A DNA stretch of 32,366 nt from Alphaproteobacteria bacterium (GCA_016869195.1 VGET01000009.1:1-32366); one strand, 5' to 3'; shown: positions 9,008 to 15,750, counted from the first letter of the stretch. The notes: generated by a model from the letters alone, not told the origin. Numbers and translations are program-made.

Positions 9008-9603
9008 ATGACCTTCTTGGACCAATCAGCGCGCTCAGCATGGTGGCGGAGAGTCTCGAGGACGAGGATCCCGCCATGCTTGATACCTCCCGTCGCATGC
9101 TCCTCGAAAGCGCGGGCAAGGCACTCAACCGCCTGAGCTTCTATCGTGCCGCGGTCGGCCGCGGCACCACCCTCGGCTCAGGCGAGGCGAAGGGCCTGAT
9201 CGAGAAGGTGCTGGCCGAGACCAAGGTCTCTGTGAAGTGGGAGGATTCACTCTCGGCCCAGGCAGGGGAATCCGCGCCGGCGTTGCTGAAGATCGCCATC
9301 AACCTCGGCTATATGGTCGGGCACGCCGTCCATGGCGGCGGCACGCTCACTATTCGGCTCTCGGGCTCCTTGGCGGCGCCCTCGATCAGCGTCAGCGGCA
9401 GCGGACAGCGGCTCGGGTTTGAGGAGAGCGCACGTGTCGCCTTGCTCGCCGGCGCCGATGCCGACCTCAAGGCGATTGCCGGGCTCGACCCGCGGGCTGC
9501 ACAGCCCTATTTCACCGGCCGGCTTGCGGCGGTGCTCGGGCTCAAGGTCTCGGTGCCGACGATCTCGCCTGCCACGATTGAAGTGGTGGCCGCCCGCGCC
9601 TGA
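9004..9603 (+). CDS. chpT: Histidine phosphotransferase ChpT, main part (apparent one-base frameshift at its N-terminus)
   Basis: 199 residues if started at GTG 9004. ChpT is a pseudo-histidine-kinase dimer that moves phosphate from CckA to CtrA and CpdR in the alphaproteobacterial cell-cycle and motility phosphorelay. The segment HDLLGPISALSMVAESLEDED carries the phospho-accepting His and the helical-hairpin start; the C-terminal part (LLKIAINLGYMVGHAVHGGGTLTI onward) resembles the degenerate ATPase-like domain. The first helix lies in another frame (8945-9007), so the natural protein would be about 219 residues. The GTG start keeps the His but loses about 21 residues of the dimerisation helix. 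This could be a sequencing error or a real lesion. cheA follows 158 bases downstream. Confidence 0.8.
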   Translation: MHDLLGPISALSMVAESLEDEDPAMLDTSRRMLLESAGKALNRLSFYRAAVGRGTTLGSGEAKGLIEKVLAETKVSVKWEDSLSAQAGESAPALLKIAINLGYMVGHAVHGGGTLTIRLSGSLAAPSISVSGSGQRLGFEESARVALLAGADADLKAIAGLDPRAAQPYFTGRLAAVLGLKVSVPTISPATIEVVAARA

Positions 9604-9761
9604 TCGGCAAGCCGCGAGAATCCGGCGCTTTACCGAAATTTAGCCGCTTCCCCCTGATGCTTCGGCGGATTTAGCGCCGCCAACTGCGCGCCATAGCTGG
9701 CCGTTGCTCCGTCCCCGAGGGCGGAGCGCCCCGGTCCGGTTCGGCCGTCGAGGGGAGAGAC

Positions 9762-10430
9762 ATGGACGACCTACTGAGTGAATTTTTGACCGAGAGCGCC
9801 GAAAGCTTGGCAACGCTCGATGTCGAGCTCGTCAAGCTCGAGCAGAACCCGGAACCCAAGCTCATCTCGAGCATTTTCCGCTTGGTTCACACCATCAAGG
9901 GCACCTGCGGCTTCATCGGCCTGCCGCGACTGGAAACGCTGGCGCACTCGGCGGAGAACGTGCTCGGCAAGATCCGCGATGGCAAGTTGCCAGTCAGTTC
10001 TCAGGCGATCTCGCTGATCCTCGCCTCGATCGACCGGATCAAGATGATCCTCTCGGTGATCGAGAAGACTGAGGCCGAGCCGGCGGGAACCGACGCCGAC
10101 CTGATCGAACAATTGAACGCCATGTTCAACGGCGATGCGGTCGCGACCGAGGCCGCCGCGGTTGCAGAGCCGGTTGCCGTCGTCGAGCCGCCGCCGGCGC
10201 TTGAGCCGAAGGCCGAACCCGCTCCGACTGCCGCAACCGCTGCACCCAATGGCAGCACTTATGAACACCTTGGCGGTGCCATCGCGATTGAAGCGACGAT
10301 CGAGCTCTTCTTCGCCAAAGCGATGCACGATGCATCCTTGGCGGCGCATTTTGCCAAGGCCGACATCGCGACCATCAAAAAGCAGCAAATGGCGTATCTG
10401 GCGGGGGCGCTCGGTGGTCCGACCGATTCC
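9762..10430 (+). pseudogene. cheA: CheA 5' part: Hpt domain, Pro/Ala linker, truncated-hemoglobin-like segment; 3' end missing
   Basis: ATG 9762 follows GAGGGGAGAG. Residues 1-110 are a CheA-type Hpt (P1) domain with phospho-accepting His43 in LVHTIKGTCGFIGLPRLE. Residues about 130-163 are a Pro/Ala-rich linker. Residues 165-221 (STYEHLGG, then FFAKAMHDASLAAHF, then QQMAYLAGALGGPT) resemble the first half of a group 1 truncated hemoglobin. After residue 221 (base 10424) homology ends, and the frame runs to 10634 only as antisense of fliF. The P3 dimerisation, ATPase and CheW-binding domains are absent, so this fragment could not act as a kinase. The normal protein is the central chemotaxis kinase. 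The right boundary given is approximate. Confidence 0.75.
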
Positions 10431-10436
10431 ATCGCC

Positions 10437-11294
10437 AGCGCGCCGAATGACCTGCCCATCGGGATTGAAAATCTCGTCATTGGTGGTGAGACGGTCGAAG
10501 TCGATGTCGGCGCTCACCTCGGCGCGCACCTTGCCGAAGCCGACAATACGCTCGACGATTTCCTCGATCGAACGGGCGACCCGTTCCTCGAACGCAATTC
10601 GGTTGTCCTCGGCATTCGAGCCTCCGGCGCCTGAAGCGCCGCCGCCATCGCCGCGAGCCAGCAGATTGCCGGCATCGTCGACGATCGCGATGCGGCCGAC
10701 CGCCAGGCCAGGCACGGCGGCGGCGACCAGATTTTGGATGGCGGCGATCTGCTGCCGGTTGAGCTTCGCGGCGCCGCGCAGCTTGAGTGCGATCGACGCG
10801 CTCGGCTCAACTTCACTTCGGCTGAACACCTCGCGCTTCGGCACGACGAGGTGGACGCGTGCGCCGGCCACCGGGCCAAGTGAACCGATGGTGCGGGCCA
10901 GTTCGCCTTCGAGCGCACGCAGCATGTTGACGTTCTGCACCAGGCTGGTCGTGCCGAACGCCTCGCCCTGATCGAAGATCTCGTAGCCGACCGAGCCGCC
11001 GACCGGCAGGCCCTCTTCGGCAAGGCTCATGCGAACGCGAAGAACCTGATCGGCCGGCACCATGATCTGGGTGCCGTCGCCGGCCAGCTGATAGGGCACG
11101 CGTTGCGCATCGAGCTTGGCGACGATCTCGCCGGCGTCCTTCGATGTCAGACCGCCGAAAAGCAGCGCCATGTTCGGCGCCGACATGCGGCCCATCAGAA
11201 AGATGAAGAAGATACCGACGCCAATGATGACCGCGCCCAAGATCACAAGGCGCGTCAATCCAAGCGCGCGGATCGTCTGAGCGAAACTGTTCAA
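10437..11294 (-). pseudogene. fliF: FliF (flagellar MS-ring protein), N-terminal half only; 3' end missing
   Basis: Start taken as TTG 11294 (MNSFAQTIRALGLTRL), seven bases after AGGGGT; a GTG at 11348 is in frame but unsupported. A transmembrane helix lies at about residues 17-37. MALLFGGLTSKDAGEIV, VLRVRMSLAEEGLP, GEAFGTTSLVQNVNMLRALEGELARTI, ARVHLVVPKREVFSR and VSADIDFDRLTTNDEIFNPDGQVIR follow FliF closely up to base 10443. There the homology stops; a normal FliF has about 250 more residues, including the second transmembrane helix and the FliG-binding tail. The frame stays open to 9771 but only as antisense of cheA. FliF forms the MS-ring base of the flagellum, so this allele should be non-functional. 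Confidence 0.82.
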
Positions 11295-11435
11295 TGACTC
11301 GACCCCTGAGAGGAGCCGCGCGCAACCAATCATGGCACGCGCGGGCACAAGCCGTCAGGTCAAACGGGATTTCCCCGCTCAACTCCCGGCCATTGTGCGA
11401 AGAGGTCGGTGAAGGAGCAGTTAAGTAAACGGCAG

Positions 11436-11459
11436 ATCTTGCCCACTGCCCGGCAAGAT
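11436..11459. other. Inverted repeat between flgJ and fliF
   Basis: ATCTTGCC (11436-11443) and GGCAAGAT (11452-11459) form a perfect 8-base stem with an 8-base loop. It lies in the 192-base gap after the flgJ stop and before the fliF start on the minus strand. There is no T run on either side, so terminator function is uncertain. Confidence 0.35.
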
Positions 11460-11486
11460 TCTCCTGTCGTTCAAAGATCTATGGAC

Positions 11487-11681
11487 TCAGCGATAGACCT
11501 GTTCGCCCTGACCGCCGCCAAACATCGGGTCGACCTCGATGCCGCTCGACATCGTCTCGAGCATCATCGAGATGAAAAAGCCTTCGAACTCCTCCGCGAC
11601 CTTGCGGGCGCGCAACTCGTTCGCCGAAGGCGTCGCCGGGGCGCTCGAAAGACCTGGGGTGACGGGGGCGGCGGTCGTCAT
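11487..11681 (-). CDS. flgJ: FlgJ-type rod-binding protein, short (C-terminal part absent)
   Basis: 64 residues. RARKVAEEFEGFFISMMLETMSSG followed by MFGGGQGEQVYR is the core of the FlgJ N-terminal rod-binding domain. Homologues go on for about 25-35 residues after the VYR position (typically S-x-L-x-x-E-Y-G-K); here a TGA follows VYR directly, and no frame downstream restores that helix. FlgJ caps the growing flagellar rod in the periplasm. The ATG overlaps the flgI stop (TGATG at 11679-11683), as in intact flgI-flgJ operons. The protein is probably impaired. Confidence 0.72.
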   Translation of the reverse strand: MTTAAPVTPGLSSAPATPSANELRARKVAEEFEGFFISMMLETMSSGIEVDPMFGGGQGEQVYR

Positions 11682-12838
11682 CAGAACACCTGGATGTCGG
11701 CGTGCAGGGCGCCGGCCGTCTTGATGGTCTGCAGGATGGTGATGAGATCGCGCGGCCCGATGCCGAGCGCATTCAGGCCGGAGACCAGCTCCTGAATGCT
11801 GATGCCGGCCCGCATGACCGCCAAGCGACGGTCGTTGCTCTCATCAATGGTAATGTTGGAGCGGTCGACCTCGGTGGTCTGCGCGCCCTCCGGCGCGAAG
11901 GCGCCCGGCTGCGACACTTGTGGTGTCTCGGCGATGCGGATGGTGAGGTTGCCGTGGGCGATGGCGACCGTATCGATGCGCACATTCTCGCCCATGACGA
12001 TGACGCCCGAGGTCTCGTCGATCACGACGCGTGCGATCGCGTCCGGCTCGACGGTGATCTGCTCGATCTCGGTCAGAATCTCGGCGGTGCGCGTGCGATA
12101 CCCGTCCGGAATGTTCAGAAGAACCGTGCCCGGGTCGGTTGCATAGGCGGCATTCGCGCCGAGATGCTGATTGATCGCGTCCGCCACGCGCGAGGCCGTC
12201 GTGAAATCGGGGTTGCGCATGGCGATGTGGATGGCACCGAGCTCGCGCAGTTCGAAGCCGAGCTCGCGCTCGATGATCGCGCCGTTCGCGATCCGCGCGC
12301 TGGTCGGCACACCTTTGGTGATCGATGAGCCGGAATCGCCCTTCACCGTGAAGCCGCTCACGGCGAGCTGGCCCTGCGCAACGGCGTAGACCTCACCATC
12401 GGCACCGAGCAGAGGCGTGACCAGGAGAGTCCCGCCCAGGAGATTGGTGGCATCGCCGAGCGCGCTCGCGGTCACGTCGATGCGTGCGCCATGGCGCGCG
12501 AAGGGCGGCAGCGTCGCCGTGACCATCACGGCCGCGACGTTGCGGGTGTTCAGATTGGCATCCCGCGTATTGACGCCGAGCCGCTCGAGCATGCTGACCA
12601 GGCTTTGCTGCGTGAAGGCGGCATTGGCCAGGCGGTCACCAGTGCCGTTCAGGCCGACCACCAGCCCATAGCCGATCAGCAGGTTCTCGCGAACGCCCTC
12701 GAACTCGGCGATGTCCTTGATGCGGGAGCCGGCCTCGGCCTTGGGCGAGGCCAGAAGTGCGATGCCGACGGCAAGCGCGGCCATGGCCCCGAGAGCCACT
12801 GTCCGCCGCGCGAACCAAATCACGATTCCAAGAGACAT
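11681..12838 (-). CDS. flgI: Flagellar P-ring protein FlgI
   Basis: 385 residues from ATG 12838 (a TTG four codons upstream is also in frame). A signal peptide covers the first about 35 residues, ending near AEAGSRIKDIAEF. The body is full-length FlgI: NLLIGYGLVVGLNGTGD, NVAAVMVTATLPPFARHG, GGTLLVTPLLGADG, VYAVAQGQLAVSGF and a C-terminal LNALGIGPRDLITILQTIKTAGALHADIQVF. FlgI assembles the periplasmic P-ring around the flagellar rod. It is apparently intact, unlike flgJ downstream and fliF beyond it. A near-consensus sigma-54 promoter lies at 12884-12899 on the minus strand. It diverges from fliX, as in Caulobacter. Confidence 0.95.
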   Translation of the reverse strand: MSLGIVIWFARRTVALGAMAALAVGIALLASPKAEAGSRIKDIAEFEGVRENLLIGYGLVVGLNGTGDRLANAAFTQQSLVSMLERLGVNTRDANLNTRNVAAVMVTATLPPFARHGARIDVTASALGDATNLLGGTLLVTPLLGADGEVYAVAQGQLAVSGFTVKGDSGSSITKGVPTSARIANGAIIERELGFELRELGAIHIAMRNPDFTTASRVADAINQHLGANAAYATDPGTVLLNIPDGYRTRTAEILTEIEQITVEPDAIARVVIDETSGVIVMGENVRIDTVAIAHGNLTIRIAETPQVSQPGAFAPEGAQTTEVDRSNITIDESNDRRLAVMRAGISIQELVSGLNALGIGPRDLITILQTIKTAGALHADIQVF

Positions 12839-12883
12839 GTTCCGACCCAATATCCACGGACAAGATGCCGCCGGTTCCTATGA

Positions 12884-12899
12884 CGCGAACCTCGTGCCA
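12884..12899 (-). promoter_or_regulatory. Sigma-54 promoter for flgI
   Basis: On the minus strand the sequence reads TGGCACG-AGGT-TCGC, against the consensus TGGCACG-N4-TTGC, with GG and GC exactly ten bases apart. The predicted start is near 12873, about 35 bases before the ATG. Sigma-54 drives the class III P-ring genes in Caulobacter, which fits. Confidence 0.7.
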
Positions 12900-13041
12900 T
12901 CGGGCGAGACGGATTAAGTCGTTGGAAACGCAGAGATTATTTGGTCGGGGTGCGGGCGGACCGGTGCTCTTTCATCGGCAAACTTTGCCGCGCGAGGCAG
13001 GACCTGCCCGGCCAGTTGAGGCCGAGCGTCAAGCTTTTGGC

Positions 13042-13057
13042 TTCACCGCTTGTTAAC
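13042..13057 (+). promoter_or_regulatory. Possible CtrA box upstream of fliX
   Basis: TTCA-N7-TTAAC, one mismatch from TTAA-N7-TTAAC, about 62 bases before the fliX ATG. Caulobacter fliX is in the CtrA-controlled class, so a site here is expected. Confidence 0.4.
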
Positions 13058-13075
13058 AGAGGCGACCGATCCTCG

Positions 13076-13090
13076 GGGCAATGGTGTTGC
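13076..13090 (+). promoter_or_regulatory. Possible sigma-54 promoter upstream of fliX
   Basis: GGCA at 13077-13080 and TTGC at 13087-13090 have the required ten bases between GG and GC. Flanking consensus bases are poor and the predicted start leaves only about 17 bases of leader. It competes with the CtrA-site explanation for fliX expression. Confidence 0.3.
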
Positions 13091-13118
13091 CGTCTTCACA
13101 GCCCAAGGATTCGCAGCG

Positions 13119-13541
13119 ATGAAGGTCGACGCAGGCGGCCCCGTGCGTGCCGGCGGCGGACCCGGGCTGCGGCGCAATTCCGCCGGCCCGGCCGGGCGCT
13201 TCACCGTGGAGTCTCAGGCTGGTGCGCCGAGCGCGCCCTTGAGCGGCGGGGCACCACTGGCCTCCATGTCGGCACTCCTTGCAGTCCAGGCCGCCGAGGA
13301 CCCGTTGGACTGTCGCTCCCGCGGGCGGAAGTGTGGCGCTTCCCTGCTTGATCGGCTTGAGGAAATCCGCCTCGGTCTGCTCAGCGACGGCATTCCGCGC
13401 CACGCACTTCGCTCGCTGGCGGCGGAGCTCAAGCTCAGCCGGGCCGACTGCGGCGACCCGGCACTCGCGGCGATTCTCGGCGAGATCGAGCTGCGCGCGC
13501 TGGTCGAGCTCGCCAAATATGATGACAGCGCCACCGCATAG
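13119..13541 (+). CDS. fliX: Flagellar assembly regulator FliX
   Basis: 140 residues from ATG 13119, eight bases after AAGGAT (13105-13110); an in-frame start at 13050 would add 23 unconserved residues. MKVDAG start, a low-complexity Gly/Ala/Pro region to about residue 65, then a conserved C-terminal helical part (LLDRLEEIRLGLLSDGIPRH, DPALAAILGEIELRALVELAKYD) typical of FliX. FliX is a small alphaproteobacterial protein that links early basal-body assembly to the sigma-54 activator FlbD. The apparently intact gene diverges from flgI. Confidence 0.85.
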   Translation: MKVDAGGPVRAGGGPGLRRNSAGPAGRFTVESQAGAPSAPLSGGAPLASMSALLAVQAAEDPLDCRSRGRKCGASLLDRLEEIRLGLLSDGIPRHALRSLAAELKLSRADCGDPALAAILGEIELRALVELAKYDDSATA

Positions 13542-13613
13542 ACGCCGTATATCCATTTGAAATAGCGTCATAAAGATAATTTCGGTCCTTCCCTGTAAAC
13601 ACGCGCACGGCGG

Positions 13614-13642
13614 TTGCAGTGGCGGGGGGCTCTTTCTATACT
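13614..13642 (+). promoter_or_regulatory. Sigma-70 promoter for dksA
   Basis: TTGCAG at 13614-13619, spacer of exactly 17 bases, TATACT at 13637-13642. Start predicted near 13649, just upstream of the dksA ribosome site. Confidence 0.65.
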
Positions 13643-13675
13643 CCGCGGCCGTCAAATCTGGTGGGACCATTGACC

Positions 13676-14125
13676 GTGCCGCCACGCAAACCGAAGTCGA
13701 GCTCGTCCAGGTCGGTTCGTCTGCCGAGGAATTATCGGCCGACAGAGAAAGAGCCGTTCATGAACCCGCGCATGCGGGAGTATTTCCGCAAGAAGCTTCT
13801 GGCTTGGCGCAAGGAGCTGTTTGAGGACACGGGCGAAACTCTGCTGAAGCTGAAGAATGAGACCGTGCCCGAGCCCGACATCGCGGATCGGGCCGCCACC
13901 GAGACCGAGCGCTCGGTCGAGCTGCGCACGCGCGACCGTGCCCGCAAGCTGATCTCCAAGATCGATGCGGCGCTCGAGCGGATCGAGGACGGCAGCTACG
14001 GCTTTTGCGAGGAAACCGGCGAGCCGATCGGCATCAAGCGGCTCGAAGCCCGCCCGATCGCGACGCTCTCGATCGAAGCGCAGGAACGTCACGAGCGCCA
14101 CGAGCGCACTCATCGCGACGAATAG
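13676..14125 (+). CDS. dksA: RNA polymerase-binding transcription factor DksA (alphaproteobacterial, single-Cys type)
   Basis: 149 residues from GTG 13676, nine bases after GTGGGA; TTG 13670 and GTG 13619 are alternatives, the latter lying within the predicted promoter. LPRNYRPTEKEPFMNPRMREYFRKKLLAW opens the coiled coil (shown in two halves by LPRNYRP and FMNPRMREYFRKKLLAW). The coiled-coil tip carries PEPDIADRAATETE with the acidic D-x-x-D pattern. The C-terminal fold YGFCEETGEPIGIKRLEARP keeps one Cys of the usual four, and the second pair is replaced (ATLSIEAQE), so no zinc should bind. DksA works with ppGpp on RNA polymerase to adjust rRNA and amino-acid gene transcription. It converges on fliP with a strong hairpin between them. 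Confidence 0.9.
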   Translation: MPPRKPKSSSSRSVRLPRNYRPTEKEPFMNPRMREYFRKKLLAWRKELFEDTGETLLKLKNETVPEPDIADRAATETERSVELRTRDRARKLISKIDAALERIEDGSYGFCEETGEPIGIKRLEARPIATLSIEAQERHERHERTHRDE

Positions 14126-14132
14126 GCGAGGC

Positions 14133-14161
14133 GGCCGCCCCGGGCGAGTATCGGGGCGGCC
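14133..14161. terminator. Strong hairpin between dksA and fliP
   Basis: GGCCGCCCC (14133-14141) pairs perfectly with GGGGCGGCC (14153-14161) around an 11-base loop. It lies eight bases after the dksA stop and seven before the fliP stop. No T tract follows on either strand, so it may terminate by structure or with Rho. Confidence 0.55.
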
Positions 14162-14167
14162 AGGTCG

Positions 14168-14635
14168 TCAGAACGGATAGATGATGTCGAGCACCTGCTT
14201 CAACATGAACTCGCGGAGTGGCGCAACGGTCCGGTCATAGGCCTGTTCCTCGCTGATCTCCTCGGCGATGAGGGGCGAGATGCCGTCATTGTAGGCGCGC
14301 TCGAGCGTCGGCCCCATGACGAACGCCGTGAGGAACAGCGCGAGACTTACGATGACCGTGTTTGGCGGGGTCTGTTGCAGGCCGAGCGCGCTCCGGAGCA
14401 GCGACAGCACCACGACGATACGGGTGAACGAGGTCACCACCACGAGAATGCCGGGCGCGAGGCTCAAGACCGTGAGGAGCGCGATCAGGCGCAGGATCTG
14501 GCCGGTCGATGAGCCGCTGCCATCGGTCAGATTGAGGCTCAATTCCTGCGCGAGCGAGGGCGAGGCAACTAGCGCAGCGGTGCCAGCCAGCACCGCCGCA
14601 ACTGCGCCCGCGATCAGTCTCGTGCGCCGCCTCAT
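14168..14635 (-). pseudogene. fliP: FliP (flagellar export apparatus), N-terminal part only; 3' end missing
   Basis: 155 residues instead of the usual about 245-250. Signal peptide (residues 1-30), then LIALLTVLSLAPGILVVVTSFTRIVVVLSLLRSALG and QQTPPNTVIVSLALFLTAFVM, which are diagnostic of FliP. Homology ends at PLREFMLKQ; a non-homologous VLDIIYPF and TGA follow. The last about 100 residues, with the two C-terminal membrane helices, are absent, and only 42 bases separate the stop from dksA, so this is a deletion rather than a frameshift. FliP forms the export gate core with FliQ and FliR; this allele should not work. The ATG overlaps the fliO stop (ATGA at 14632-14635). Confidence 0.8.
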
Positions 14636-15036
14636 GAAGCGTCTCCGCTCGGCCGCGCTACGGGGCCAGCCGGCGGTGGCGGCGGTGCGCTCTCGCGTTC
14701 GGCCGCTTCATCGTCTTCGGCGGTTTCCTCATTCAGGGTGCGCGCAAAGCTCGGCCGCTCATCGCCGATGCCGCGTTCGACCACGAAGCCACCGCCATTT
14801 GCCGAGAGCATGACGAGGTGCTCGACACCGTCGCGACGGAGCAGGACGAGGCGGCGGCGTCCATCAACCGCGCAGACTTCAATTACAGCGAGACGGCGAT
14901 TTTTCCTGGGCGTGGCACTGCCGGGTGCGAGACGCTGGGCGATGCCAAAGCGGCGCATCAACCACGCGATCAGCGCGATCAGCCCGATGACGAGGACGAG
15001 CGCGAGCGCGAAGCGAAGATAGGAGTCGAGATCCAT
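14632..15036 (-). CDS. fliO: Flagellar biosynthetic protein FliO
   Basis: 134 residues. One membrane helix at about residues 7-27 (FALALVLVIGLIALIAWLM) is followed by the FliO beta-rich domain (RRLAVIEVCAVDGRRRLVLLRRDGVEHLVML) and an acidic, Pro-rich tail. FliO is the membrane chaperone for assembly of the FliP ring in the flagellar export gate. It is upstream of and overlaps fliP, and is six bases downstream of the small coiled-coil gene. It is apparently intact. Confidence 0.85.
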   Translation of the reverse strand: MDLDSYLRFALALVLVIGLIALIAWLMRRFGIAQRLAPGSATPRKNRRLAVIEVCAVDGRRRLVLLRRDGVEHLVMLSANGGGFVVERGIGDERPSFARTLNEETAEDDEAAERESAPPPPPAGPVARPSGDAS

Positions 15037-15042
15037 CGAGCG

Positions 15043-15366
15043 CTAGGACTTGCTCGGTTGCCGTCCATAGGCCTGCGTGGCCTGGGTGCCGCGCGAGAGA
15101 CCCTTGAGCTGGCGGGCGAGCGCCTCGTGGGCGGCACGCATTTCGCGCTCCAGGCGATCGAGATCCTGATATAGCGCCATCAGTTCGCCCCTGAGCTTCT
15201 GGCCGGTCTGGCGGGGCAGGGCGGCCGTAATCTCGCAGAGCATTTGCACGGCCTGGTCGAGCGCACTGACATCGACCGCATCCCCGCGCGCGAGCGCAGC
15301 CGACAGCGCGTTGAGCTGGCGGGTCACGTCGGCGATCGAGGCGCGGGCATCGGGCAGGGTGCTCAT
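15043..15366 (-). CDS. Small helical protein of the flagellar export operon, function unknown
   Basis: 107 residues. No family recognised. It is predicted almost all helical, with Ala/Leu-rich segments (ADVTRQLNALSAALARG, LYQDLDRLEREMRAAHEALARQL) that could form a coiled coil. There is no signal peptide or membrane helix, and only one Cys. It overlaps the flhX-like gene by four bases (ATGA at 15363-15366) and precedes fliO by six bases, so it is co-expressed with export-apparatus genes. A chaperone or export-accessory role is possible but unsupported by sequence. Confidence 0.6.
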   Translation of the reverse strand: MSTLPDARASIADVTRQLNALSAALARGDAVDVSALDQAVQMLCEITAALPRQTGQKLRGELMALYQDLDRLEREMRAAHEALARQLKGLSRGTQATQAYGRQPSKS

Positions 15367-15674
15367 CGGCTGGCGTTGAGCTCCTGCATCTTGCCGTTCT
15401 GGCGGTAGAGGTAGGCGAGGATCTCGGCGACCGCGACGAAGGCCTCGACCGGGATGAAGGCGTCGAGATCGAGCTTGCCAAGGAGCGCGGCGAGGTCCGG
15501 GTCCTCGTGGATCGGCACGCCGTTCTCCCGGGCGAGCGCGAGGATGCGCTCGGCGACGAGGCCTCGACCGGTCGCGGCGACCTTGGGCGCCGGGTCCGCC
15601 TTGCCGTCATAGCGAAGCGCGACCGCTAGGCGCTGATCAGCTTGGCGGTCTGGGGGCGGGTCGGATGGGGTCAT
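15363..15674 (-). CDS. flhX: FlhB C-terminal-domain-like protein (FlhX type)
   Basis: 103 residues from ATG 15674; a GTG at 15722 in frame would give 119. AVALRYDGKADPAPKVAATGRG, then ILALARENGVPIHEDPDLAALLGKLDLDAFIPVEAFVAVAEILAYLYR, aligns with the cytoplasmic C-terminal domain of the FlhB/YscU export switch. The membrane part and the NPTH autocleavage motif are absent, as in stand-alone FlhX proteins, which can partly replace the FlhB C-terminal fragment in substrate switching. It is the first gene of a tightly overlapping operon with the coiled-coil gene, fliO and fliP. A perfect CtrA box lies about 80 bases upstream. Confidence 0.75.
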   Translation of the reverse strand: MTPSDPPPDRQADQRLAVALRYDGKADPAPKVAATGRGLVAERILALARENGVPIHEDPDLAALLGKLDLDAFIPVEAFVAVAEILAYLYRQNGKMQELNASR

Positions 15675-15750
15675 CACCGTGCCGGGGTTGGGGTCGCGCT
15701 CCGCGCGACGGCGGGGCGTCACCCCGTGCCGGCATGGTGATTTGTTAACC

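Noticed and set aside
9627-9645. TTTA-N7-TTAG motif before cheA as a CtrA box
   Set aside because: Two mismatches to the consensus, too weak beside the other sites.
9771-10436. Apparent C-terminal extension of FliF to a 525-residue protein
   Set aside because: The length resembles FliF, but after base 10443 the residues are only antisense cheA, without the second membrane helix or the FliG-binding tail.
10431-10634. C-terminal 68 residues of the cheA frame
   Set aside because: They are read through antisense fliF and match neither globin nor CheA.
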